Shown: piece by piece, positions 1-5,304 of the stretch
Layout: each line of letters opens with the position of its first letter
Numbering within the stretch: position 1 is the first letter of the stretch
NCBI GenBank assembly: GCA_937884015.1
Contig: CALGBV010000208.1
Span: 1 to 12,227, forward strand
Length of the DNA stretch: 12,227 nucleotides
Origin: an uncultured Bacteroidales bacterium
GTDB taxonomy: Bacteria > Bacteroidota > Bacteroidia > Bacteroidales > F082
Reading direction: 5' to 3'
The notes under the pieces: generated by a model
Told to the model about the DNA's origin: nothing
The model's input: the letters and a program-made list of their open reading frames with translations, nothing else
Databases searched by the model: none
Position numbers and translations under genes: made by a program

Positions 1-1037
1 AAGCACTCGCCGACAGCGGAATAAAGGTTCATTTGCATTGCTATGAATATGGTCGCGGGCGTCAAATTGCTTTGGAAAGGTCGTGTTATGAGGTGTTGTA
101 TTACAAACGCGACACTTCGTTTGCCCGCCAGTTGAGTCTTTTGCCTTATATCGTCACTTCGCGCAGTTCGGAGGAATTGGCAAAGCAGCTTCAGAAAGAC
201 AATTATCCCATTCTTTGCGAAGGCTTGCATACGACAGCCATTTTGAATGATAACCGACTGAAAGACAGAAAGATTTTTGTCCGTGCGCATAATGTTGAGC
301 ATGATTATTACCGCGCCTTGGGCAAATCGGAACACAGTCTTTGGAAAAGATTTTTCTATTTGGCGGAATCGGTGAAACTGCGCCGTTATGAACCAGTTTT
401 GGCTAAGGCAAAGGGAATTTTCGCCATTGCTCAGCAGGATTTCGACTATTTTTCGAAGCGTTATGGCAAGACGATATTGCTGCCTGGCTTCAATGCTCAG
501 GATTCGGTTTGTTCGGAGTCGGGTAGAGGCGATTACGTCCTTTATCACGGCAATCTGTCAGTGCGTGAAAATGCCGATGCTGCTGAGTGGCTGATTGAAA
601 ACGTGTTTTCCGAATTGGAAATTCCGTGCGTGATTGCGGGTTTGAATCCGTCGGAAAAGTTACAGAAATTGGCATCGGAATATCCGAACATCACTTTGAC
701 GGCCAATCCCGATGATGCCGAGATGATCGACTTGTTGCGTCAGGCGCAAATCAATATTTTGGTGACCAGTCAACCTACCGGATTGAAACTGAAATTGTTG
801 AATGCCTTGTATAATGGGCGTTTCTGCTTGGTCAATTCGGATATGCTGAAAGGAACGGCATTGCAACCGCTATGTGTCGTGAAAGATGAACCCGAGGAAA
901 TCATCGCAGAAATCAGGCGCTTAATGGATGAGGATTTCACCGAAGACGACATCGAGGAGCGCGATGCCATGATGAAGCAATTGTATCGGAATGAGGAGAA
1001 TGCTAAAATCCTCATTAACACGATTTTTTCGGCTTAA
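1..1037 (+). CDS. Glycosyltransferase, GT-B type, 5'-truncated by window edge
   Basis: Partial gene: the frame (codons in phase from base 3) is open to the left edge, so the start lies outside; the first in-window start-like codon, TTG at 33, is in the middle of the protein. About 345 residues are visible. The N-terminal part reads like the acceptor-side Rossmann domain of a family 4-like glycosyltransferase (a VHLHCYEYGRG stretch, then VRAHNVEHDYY, where the H-N-x-E-H pattern is typical). The C-terminal part begins near VLYHGNLSVRENADAAEWL, the usual entry into the donor-sugar-binding domain, and ends with a short helical tail. A role in polysaccharide or glycan assembly at the inner membrane is inferred from the family; donor and acceptor cannot be read. 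It converges on the FtsE-like gene, with the two stop codons sharing TTAA. Family fairly sure, substrate unknown. Confidence 0.8.
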   Translation, partial: ALADSGIKVHLHCYEYGRGRQIALERSCYEVLYYKRDTSFARQLSLLPYIVTSRSSEELAKQLQKDNYPILCEGLHTTAILNDNRLKDRKIFVRAHNVEHDYYRALGKSEHSLWKRFFYLAESVKLRRYEPVLAKAKGIFAIAQQDFDYFSKRYGKTILLPGFNAQDSVCSESGRGDYVLYHGNLSVRENADAAEWLIENVFSELEIPCVIAGLNPSEKLQKLASEYPNITLTANPDDAEMIDLLRQAQINILVTSQPTGLKLKLLNALYNGRFCLVNSDMLKGTALQPLCVVKDEPEEIIAEIRRLMDEDFTEDDIEERDAMMKQLYRNEENAKILINTIFSA

Positions 1038-1714
1038 TCCATCACCGAGCAAGAAATCGTCCCGTTGTCGCATTTGATTACGCGCGACGGATATTTTTGC
1101 ATCAATGTGTAATTGTGGGTGGCCATGAGAACTGCTGTGCCGCTTTCGCTGATTTTGCGGAGCAGACGCATCACGTCGATGGTGGTTTCGGGGTCGAGGT
1201 TGCCGGTAGGCTCATCGGCGAGGATGATGAGCGGGTCGTTGAGCAGGGCACGCGCAATGGCGATGCTTTGCTGTTCGCCGCCGGAAAGTTGGTGGGGCAT
1301 GCTCTGACGCTTATCTTTCAGCCCGACTTTGTCGAGGACTTCGTCGATGCGGCTTGAGATTTCATCTTCTTCTTTCCAGCCGGTGGCGCGCAGCACAAAC
1401 TCAAGGTTGGCTTCCACCGTGCGGTCGAAAAGCAGTTGGAAATCCTGAAAGACGATGCCGATTTTGCGGCGCAGATAAGGAATGTCGCGGCGACGAATGT
1501 CAGTCAAATCGTATTGAGCGACAAACACTTTACCGTCTTTTGCGGGCAGTTCGCCGTATAAGGTTTTCAGAAGCGACGATTTCCCGCTGCCGGTCTTGCC
1601 GATGAGATAAACGAATTCGCCTTTGCAAATGGTGAAAGTGACATTCGAAAGTATCAGGTTGCTTTTCTGAAAGATAGATGCGTCTTCAAGTTCTATGATT
1701 GGTGCGTTTGCCAT
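1034..1714 (-). CDS. ftsE: ABC transporter ATP-binding protein, FtsE-like
   Basis: A 226-residue stand-alone ABC ATPase, the usual length for FtsE. Visible motifs: Walker A GKTGSGKS (about 39-46), Q-loop glutamine in VFQD (Q90), signature LSGGEQQ (143-149), Walker B LIILADEP (162-169) followed by the D-loop GNLD, and the H-loop histidine in ATHN (H200). All catalytic residues are present. FtsE with the membrane protein FtsX couples ATP hydrolysis to septal cell-wall hydrolases in the divisome; the LolD/MacB family is close, so the name rests on overall pattern (ADEPTGNLD, short length, K-x-GEFVYLIGKTGSGKSS style). No FtsX gene is next to it, and downstream it runs into the convergent glycosyltransferase. 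Its start lies 42 nt beyond the stop of the upstream TPM gene on the same strand with no clear hairpin between, so co-transcription is plausible. Confidence 0.85.
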   Translation of the reverse strand: MANAPIIELEDASIFQKSNLILSNVTFTICKGEFVYLIGKTGSGKSSLLKTLYGELPAKDGKVFVAQYDLTDIRRRDIPYLRRKIGIVFQDFQLLFDRTVEANLEFVLRATGWKEEDEISSRIDEVLDKVGLKDKRQSMPHQLSGGEQQSIAIARALLNDPLIILADEPTGNLDPETTIDVMRLLRKISESGTAVLMATHNYTLMQKYPSRVIKCDNGTISCSVMD

Positions 1715-1756
1715 AATGTGTTCGTTTTGAGATAAATGAAAGAAATATTGTGTTTT

Positions 1757-2593
1757 TTACCAACTTCCGCTGGCACCGCCGCCACCAAAATGGCCGCCGC
1801 CAAAACCGCCAAAGCCTCCGCCACCACCAAAGCCGCCACTGCTGCCGCCGCCAAAACTGCCCGGTCCTGGCATGAAAATGACATGGCCGTTGGAGCCGCC
1901 GCCGGAATATGTTGTGCCTCCTGACGACTTGATAACCAGTATGATGATAATGATAATGATGATTAATGCGATGATGGAACCGCTGCCATCGCCGTTTGTG
2001 TAATCATCGGCTGTGAATTTTCCGGAACACAAGTCCATCATCACCGTCACGGCATTGTAAATGCCTTGGTAATAATCGTTTTCCTTGAAATAAGGAATCA
2101 TCTCCTTTTGTATGATTGCACTTGCAGCCGCATCGGTGATGTAAGGCTCTAAACCATAGCCGGCACTGATGTTGACCTGCCCATTGCCTTTCTCGTTTTT
2201 CGGTTTGACCAGAATGACTGCGCCGTTATCTTTTGCGCCTTGTCCTACGCCCCAATCGTGGCCCAATTGCGTGGCAAATTGCGCAACATCCATGCCGTGA
2301 AGGTCGTCGACCAAAACCACGGTAAATTGCGTCGAAGTGGAATCGTTGTATGCCACAAGCCTCCGTTCCAAAGTTTCGATTTCGCTGTAACTCAATGTGT
2401 TTGTGAAATCGTTCACCAAACGTGGCGGATAAGGTTTGCTCGGAATCTGAGCCTCGATTGTGCTGCAAAGCACAAGTAAAAGGCAGACACAAAACAACCT
2501 CAAAATCCCATCAGTATGTGGTCTCGCAGTCTCGTAGTCTCGCAGTCTCGCAGTCTCGTTACTCTCCGTATGATATTTCGTCACTGATTTCAT
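1757..2593 (-). CDS. Secreted/membrane-anchored TPM-domain protein with Gly-rich tail (YgcG-like)
   Basis: 278 residues from the first ATG. Order of parts: hydrophilic N-terminal stretch (1-29), hydrophobic signal-like segment ending near IEAQ (about 31-49), a TPM (DUF477) domain beginning LVNDFTNTLS (about 59-190, with the typical W-G-V-G and NGAVILV stretches), a transmembrane segment that is almost a run of isoleucines (about 207-221), and a Gly/Ser/Phe-rich tail ending GGGGASGSW. This architecture is that of YgcG-like proteins; the molecular role is poorly defined, with possible links to envelope maintenance. The annotated ATG overlaps the upstream TPM gene by 35 bp and the first 29 codons are encoded by an 8-bp tandem repeat, which no signal peptide needs. 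An in-frame TTG at 2501-2503 would start directly at the signal sequence, so the true start is uncertain. Likely in one transcript with the upstream TPM gene. Confidence 0.85.
   Translation of the reverse strand: MKSVTKYHTESNETARLRDYETARPHTDGILRLFCVCLLLVLCSTIEAQIPSKPYPPRLVNDFTNTLSYSEIETLERRLVAYNDSTSTQFTVVLVDDLHGMDVAQFATQLGHDWGVGQGAKDNGAVILVKPKNEKGNGQVNISAGYGLEPYITDAAASAIIQKEMIPYFKENDYYQGIYNAVTVMMDLCSGKFTADDYTNGDGSGSIIALIIIIIIIILVIKSSGGTTYSGGGSNGHVIFMPGPGSFGGGSSGGFGGGGGFGGFGGGHFGGGGASGSW
2520..2559. repeat. 8-bp tandem repeat, five units, at the junction of two TPM genes
   Basis: Five head-to-tail copies of the 8-mer AGTCTCGC or AGTCTCGT (first unit begins GGTCTCGC; on the minus strand GAGACTGC/GAGACTAC), followed by a degenerate sixth, TACTCTCC. 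The array lies exactly between the stop codon of the upstream TPM gene (2559-2561) and the signal sequence of the downstream one. Because 8 is not a multiple of 3, loss or gain of a unit would shift the reading frame between the upstream ATG (2593) and the signal peptide. Confidence 0.9.
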
Positions 2594-2999
2594 TGATGTC
2601 GTCGTTTTGATAAGGGAAATAAGTCTTCAGTTTCTCGCCGCAGCGCAAAATGCCAGCTTCCAAGCCTTCTTCAAAAAGGCCTTCGCGGAATTTGGCGACC
2701 ATCATGTCTTTCACATCGTTCCAGAAGTTTTCTTCAACAACTTGGTTGATGCCTTCGTCGCCAAGAATGGCAAACTTGTGGTCTTTCACGGCGATGTAAA
2801 TGAGCACGCCGTTGCGAAGTTTTGTTTCGTTGAGTTTCAACTTGTTGAAAACCACTATGCTTCGTTCTTCCACATCGCCTTTGCAATGGTTCTCGATATG
2901 CACCTTGATTTCGCCCGAAGTGTTGCGCTCGGCAGTCTTTATGGCTTCAACGATGCGTTGGTCTTCTTCTCGGTTCAGTATGTTTTGTGCGGTTGACAT
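2559..2999 (-). CDS. TPM-domain protein, cytosolic-looking, short
   Basis: 146 residues starting at the ATG at 2997-2999 (MSTAQNILNREEDQRIVEA). The frame extends ten codons further, but that extension is encoded by the hairpin at 3002-3037 and gives no known N-terminus, so the internal ATG is preferred. The protein is a single TPM (DUF477) domain: a helix with REEDQRI, the TSGEIKVHIE strand, the RNGVLIYIAVKDHKFAILGDEGI core, and a C-terminal helix with FREGLFEEGLEAGI. No signal peptide or membrane helix is visible, unlike its downstream neighbour. Pairs of one short and one membrane-anchored Gly-rich TPM protein, often with LemA, are a common arrangement in Bacteroidota; no LemA gene is present here, and the upstream side instead holds the htpG remnant. 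Function is unknown beyond the family. Confidence 0.85.
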   Translation of the reverse strand: MSTAQNILNREEDQRIVEAIKTAERNTSGEIKVHIENHCKGDVEERSIVVFNKLKLNETKLRNGVLIYIAVKDHKFAILGDEGINQVVEENFWNDVKDMMVAKFREGLFEEGLEAGILRCGEKLKTYFPYQNDDINEISDEISYGE

Positions 3000-3001
3000 A
3001 A

Positions 3002-3037
3002 AAAAGCATTTGACTGCAAAAATAGTCAAATGCTTTT
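3002..3037 (-). terminator. Hairpin terminator-like repeat with a -7-like box in its loop
   Basis: A perfect 14-bp inverted repeat, AAAAGCATTTGACT (3002-3015) and its complement (3024-3037), with an 8-nt loop. On the minus strand it is followed by a T-run ending one base before the ATG of the TPM gene at 2999. It has the look of an intrinsic terminator, although the stem is AT-rich. The minus-strand loop and stem edge also contain TATTTTTG (3017-3024), which fits the Bacteroidota -7 consensus; no -33 TTTG is found at the right distance. Seen: the repeat and the box. Inferred: it ends transcription from the htpG side and may also carry the start signal for the TPM operon. Confidence 0.55.
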
Positions 3038-3092
3038 AATTGTGCGATTGTTTTATGTGAAATTGCGAAAAACTTGTTCCGAAAAAGTGGTA

Positions 3093-3178
3093 TTACAGTT
3101 TCTCCATGTTGCGCTTCACGAACTCGCTCAGTTCCTTGCCTTTCAGCAGGTTCTTTGAAAGTTGCGCAAGGTTGTAAA
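3093..3178 (-). pseudogene. Remnant of the htpG 3' end (last 28 codons plus stop)
   Basis: Reads, on the minus strand, YNLAQLSKNLLKGKELSEF and on to NMEKL and a TAA stop; this is the C-terminus of the intact HtpG encoded at 5219-7177 with one amino-acid change (D to N). The 86 bp match the intact copy at about 80 of 86 positions, and similarity ends sharply at 3178 (5304 in the intact gene). No start codon precedes it: upstream the frame stays open only about 17 more codons before a TAA. It is thus a gene fragment, not a functional chaperone. It is in the same orientation as htpG and about 2.1 kb beyond its end. See the finding on direct repeats. Confidence 0.9.
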
Positions 3179-3440
3179 GGCGGTGCTTCAGAGAATGTGC
3201 TCGAATCTTACTTTTGAAATCTTTCTGTTAAGTGCTGCATTAACCGATTTTGTTTATTTTTGCAGGACAAAATAAGAGTTTGGTGGGTGTAAATTGAAAC
3301 CTCAATCGTTTGCAAGCCTTCTCAAAGATGGAAATACAGGAAAACGGAGTTATTAACTGATTAAATAGCTGACATTAAGATATATAACATAATAACCTGA
3401 CATATTTCAAACCATAGCGTTTGCTTATTTATTCGGCACT
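3179..3440. other. Non-coding stretch between htpG remnant and stem-loop
   Basis: No convincing gene in either direction. It is AT-rich with many stops. It contains a promoter-like TATTTTTG box (3255-3262) directed rightward, a small hairpin ATTGA-AACC-TCAAT (3293-3306), and short segments (AGCGT 3416-3420, CTTAT 3424-3428, CAC 3437-3439) that can pair with sequence just right of 3558 and so may extend the stem-loop described separately. Confidence 0.6.
3255..3262 (+). promoter_or_regulatory. Candidate -7 promoter element TATTTTTG
   Basis: Matches the Bacteroidota TAnnTTTG consensus and is followed by GCAGG, as at the other -7 boxes in this window, which are followed by GC. No good -33 TTTG is seen 19-21 nt upstream. 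If active, it would start a transcript around 3270 that carries the stem-loop at 3441-3558 and then the HTH gene, giving a leader of roughly 340 nt. Confidence 0.4.
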
Positions 3441-3558
3441 GCTCTGAAACCTGAGAAACTTCAAAAACAGTTGTCTATCGAATAAGTCAGTCAAACGTCT
3501 GCGCTAAGCGTGGACGGAGACTTATCATAGACAATGGGCATTCTCAGGGCCTCAGAGC
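3441..3558 (+). ncRNA. 118-nt long imperfect stem-loop; candidate structured RNA or leader
   Basis: Nested pairings, all in register: 3441-3447 with 3552-3558 (7 bp), 3450-3457 with 3541-3548 (8 bp), 3471-3478 with 3527-3534 (8 bp), 3482-3488 with 3519-3525 (7 bp), and 3496-3504 with 3508-3516 (9 bp with two G-T pairs, TAA loop). That is 39 base pairs in 118 nt, interrupted by a small AA/GCC internal loop and one larger asymmetric internal loop (13 nt against 6 nt). Long rod with an internal bubble is the general shape of 6S RNA, but no sequence identity to it can be claimed. It ends one base before a GTG in the HTH frame and 48 nt before that gene's likely ATG, so it may be a leader element controlling it, a separate small RNA, or a palindromic DNA element such as a MITE or operator. 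The structure is certain; its nature is not. Confidence 0.5.
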
Positions 3559-3606
3559 GTGGATAAGGTAAAGTTCACGCTTTTTCTATACCTAAATCTC
3601 TCGGAC

Positions 3607-3843
3607 ATGGCCACACAGGATGCACCACATATCGGACACATTATCAAAGAGGAACTGACTCAGCAGGAGCGTACCGTAGCTTGGCTTGCCCGAAAACTGA
3701 ACTATTCGCGACAAAACATATATCACATTTTTGAATGTCAATGGATAGCAACTGACATTCTGTTGAAAATCTGCGATATACTGGGTCGCAATTTCTTCAA
3801 GGTCTATTCCGACTATTGGGAAGACAAGAACCGTAAAATCTGA
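3607..3843 (+). CDS. Small XRE-like helix-turn-helix DNA-binding protein
   Basis: 78 residues from ATG 3607. The frame extends to a GTG at 3559, but the extra 16 residues (VDKVKFTLFLYLNLSD) do not resemble the family and begin exactly where the stem-loop ends, so the ATG is preferred. The protein reads HIGHIIKEELTQQERTVAWL then ARKLNYSRQNIYHIF, a clear helix-turn-helix (about residues 26-45), followed by a helix with ATDILLKICDILGRNFFKVY. Small proteins of this pattern (HIG-x-x-IK ... WLA-x-x-L ... R-x-N-x-Y) are frequent in Bacteroidales and are taken to be transcription regulators. It is the only regulator in the putative module and may control the stem-loop region or the secreted-protein pair downstream; that is inference. 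Targets are unknown. Confidence 0.8.
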   Translation: MATQDAPHIGHIIKEELTQQERTVAWLARKLNYSRQNIYHIFECQWIATDILLKICDILGRNFFKVYSDYWEDKNRKI

Positions 3844-3905
3844 TTTGACACATCCGTAAAACAAAAAGTTTCGCTTGTGTAAAATAACTTTTTTCAACTT
3901 AAATG

Positions 3906-3935
3906 GTTGACAATCAATTGTTGTCGCTATATTTG
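3906..3935 (+). promoter_or_regulatory. Bacteroidota-type promoter for the secreted zinc-motif gene pair
   Basis: GTTG (3906-3909) as a -33 element, an 18-nt spacer, and TATATTTG (3928-3935) as a -7 element match the TTTG-N19-TAnnTTTG pattern well. A start near 3942 would give a leader of about 55 nt before ATG 3999. It lies in the gap after the HTH gene, so the two secreted-protein genes probably have their own promoter. Confidence 0.6.
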
Positions 3936-3998
3936 CAGCGATAAAAACATTAATTAAAACCGAAGAGCCTAATGGGATATAACCGGGCAAAAAGAAAG

Positions 3999-4382
3999 AT
4001 GAAAAAAGCACTTTTTACATTTGTGTTGGCCGTTTTCTCGGTCACTTTGTTTGCACAAAACTCTGTTACTTGCAATAAATGTAATGGAAGCGGATCGCTT
4101 CGTGTTCAAGCCTCAAGGAACTGCTCTTCATGCAAAGGCACAGGAACTGTGATTGTCAATGAGATTCAAACATGTCCACAGTGTAAAGGCACTGCGAAAA
4201 TGAAAGTTCCGAAAAACGGGGAATTGGTTGAGGTTCCTTGTAATTATTCATTGTGCAGGAATGGCAAGGTAACTGTGCCCAAAACTGAGAGATGTGGCGC
4301 TTGTAGTGGCACTGGCGTTGATAAATATTCCGCCGTGGAAACTTGCTCAAAGTGCAATGGCACGGGTAAAATAACGCAGTAA
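3999..4382 (+). CDS. Secreted cysteine-rich protein with DnaJ-type CxxCxGxG zinc motifs, no J domain
   Basis: 127 residues from ATG 3999, chosen because it begins a clean signal peptide (MKKALFTFVLAVFSVTLFAQ) with an AGAAAG just upstream; an upstream in-frame ATG at 3972 adds nine basic and polar residues ahead of it. The mature part has 12 cysteines in six pairs: CNKCNGSG (25-32), CSSCKGTG (42-49), CPQCKGTA (59-66), a degenerate pair C81/C86 (CNYSLC), CGACSGTG (99-106) and CSKCNGTG (116-123). The DnaJ zinc domain has four such repeats binding two zinc ions; here there are five recognisable plus one altered, and neither a J domain nor a substrate-binding C-terminal domain. Probably periplasmic or surface, folding around zinc or held by disulfides. 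The stop is 17 nt before the next gene, so the two likely form an operon. Function unknown. Confidence 0.8.
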   Translation: MKKALFTFVLAVFSVTLFAQNSVTCNKCNGSGSLRVQASRNCSSCKGTGTVIVNEIQTCPQCKGTAKMKVPKNGELVEVPCNYSLCRNGKVTVPKTERCGACSGTGVDKYSAVETCSKCNGTGKITQ

Positions 4383-4399
4383 CATAAATTCCAAGCATT

Positions 4400-5095
4400 A
4401 TGAAAAGACTGTTATTTCTGATAGCGTTTTGTCTGTCACTATCGACGATATATGCACAGACCATTGATGTTGTCCACTTGAAAAACGGCTTCGATGCACG
4501 AGGAACAATCACCAACCGTACCGAAAGCCAAATCATCCTGCAAACCGAAAATGGCCGAACATTGACCATTGAAATGAATGAAATTGATTCGATGGAACAG
4601 GAAGAGGTCGCTTTTAACCCAAAAGTCTTGATTGGACGCTGGGCATGTTATAAGGCCAATGGGGAAAGGGATAGAACATACGATATGGTTATTAGTGAAA
4701 ACGAGGGATTTTATTCGGTGAGTTATGTGCATTATATAAGCTATCTAAGTAATGATAATGCGTTGAAACGGTATCCTCATGACACACCGAATGCGAATAC
4801 TGAACGAGATCAAGATATTGATGTTGAAAATGGTATGGTGTGTTTTCATTTTTGGCAATTGCAGTACGTGGTTCTTAATTATTCAAAAAGTGAAAGAAGG
4901 AGAAGAGTCGCCATTACAAATGAACATAGTGATATCGACCTAAAATACGTTGACGGAAAGTTGAAAGGAAGTATTGATTGTACACAATACTATCACGGTT
5001 TGAGTTGTGAGGGTTATGATGATCCCGATGATTGCGGAACTATTTTTGCTGACGGTCCAGGCAGCAAATGGAATGTTTATTTTGTAAAATATTAA
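4400..5095 (+). CDS. Secreted protein of unknown function with N-terminal small beta domain
   Basis: 231 residues. Signal peptide MKRLLFLIAFCLSLSTIYAQ, cleavage expected after AQ; no lipobox cysteine. Residues about 21-70 (TIDVVHLKNGFDARGTI then TESQIILQTENGRTLTIEM and EIDSMEQEE) follow a pattern common in secreted Bacteroidota proteins, D-V-V/I-x-L-K-N-G-x-x-x-x-G-x-I, thought to be a small beta-barrel. The remainder, beginning near VLIGRWACYKANG, is polar, rich in Tyr, Asp and Asn, and is not recognised; the 'GRW-x-x-Y-x-x-NGERDRTYDMVI' opening resembles lipocalin-like beta proteins, but only loosely. It follows the zinc-motif gene by 17 nt on the same strand and ends ahead of the shared terminator. 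A joint envelope role for the two products is inferred from linkage only. Confidence 0.75.
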   Translation: MKRLLFLIAFCLSLSTIYAQTIDVVHLKNGFDARGTITNRTESQIILQTENGRTLTIEMNEIDSMEQEEVAFNPKVLIGRWACYKANGERDRTYDMVISENEGFYSVSYVHYISYLSNDNALKRYPHDTPNANTERDQDIDVENGMVCFHFWQLQYVVLNYSKSERRRRVAITNEHSDIDLKYVDGKLKGSIDCTQYYHGLSCEGYDDPDDCGTIFADGPGSKWNVYFVKY

Positions 5096-5158
5096 CTGAT
5101 GTCACAGCCTCAATCTTTTTGATTTAATTGATATAAACTTCTTGCTTCAGCCTCCTCC

Positions 5159-5196
5159 AAAAAAACACCTGACCGGTTTCCAGTCAGGTGTTTTTT
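5159..5196. terminator. Bidirectional intrinsic terminator between secreted-protein gene and htpG
   Basis: AAAAAACACCTGAC pairs with GTCAGGTGTTTTTT (14 bp, 9-nt loop containing a further GG/CC pairing). A-run on the left and T-run on the right make it work in both directions. It stops plus-strand transcription after 5095 and minus-strand transcription after the htpG stop at 5219. The region 5096-5158 holds nothing else visible. Confidence 0.9.
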
Positions 5197-5218
5197 GAAA
5201 TCCATATTCGGGAAAACT

Positions 5219-5304
5219 TTACAGTTTCTCCATATTGCGCTTCACGAACTCGCTCAGTTCCTTGCCTTTCAGCAGGTTCTTCGAGAGTTGTGCGAGGTCG
5301 TAAA
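5219..5304. repeat. Direct-repeat partner: 3' end of intact htpG
   Basis: This is the second copy of the 86-bp direct repeat, inside the coding sequence of the intact htpG. It and the copy at 3093-3178 bracket 2,040 bp. Differences between the copies are six single-base substitutions and no indels; five are silent in the htpG frame. Confidence 0.9.

Larger units (their letters stand above)
3179..5218. other. Putative inserted module bounded by htpG 3'-end direct repeats
   Basis: The segment carries everything between the two htpG 3'-end copies: a non-coding leader with a promoter-like box, a 118-nt stem-loop, an HTH regulator, a secreted zinc-motif protein, a second secreted protein and a terminator. 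All three genes are on the plus strand, opposite to htpG and to the TPM/ftsE group that would be its neighbour without the insert. Parts of it (3300-3440 and 4700-5090) look richer in A+T than the flanks by eye. No integrase, transposase or relaxase is present, so mobility is inferred only from the repeat geometry. An alternative is a partial tandem duplication of htpG followed by deletion. Confidence 0.5.

Noticed and set aside
1736..1924. Alanine-rich plus-strand open frame
   Set aside because: It is the complement of the Gly-rich tail codons of the TPM protein; composition alone keeps it open.
1920..1975. Run of ATGATAATG-like repeats
   Set aside because: These are the codons of an isoleucine-rich transmembrane segment in the TPM protein, explained by protein composition.
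3093..3230. Minus-strand open frame that fuses about 17 codons to the htpG remnant
   Set aside because: The frame begins after a TAA, has no ATG, GTG or TTG start ahead of the htpG-like part with a plausible context, and the added residues match nothing known; treated as part of the gene fragment.
3559..3606. GTG start for the HTH gene, adding 16 residues
   Set aside because: The extension does not look like the family N-terminus, and the ATG at 3607 gives the usual start before HIGHIIKEEL; kept only as a note in the stem-loop finding.
3863..3893. AAAAAGTT/AACTTTTT inverted repeat after the HTH gene, as a terminator
   Set aside because: Stem almost all A-T with a loop of about 15 nt; too weak to call, though some role in ending the HTH transcript is possible.
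3179..5218. Intact insertion sequence or conjugative element
   Set aside because: No transposase, integrase, relaxase or terminal inverted repeats with target duplication are visible; only the htpG-end direct repeats suggest mobility.
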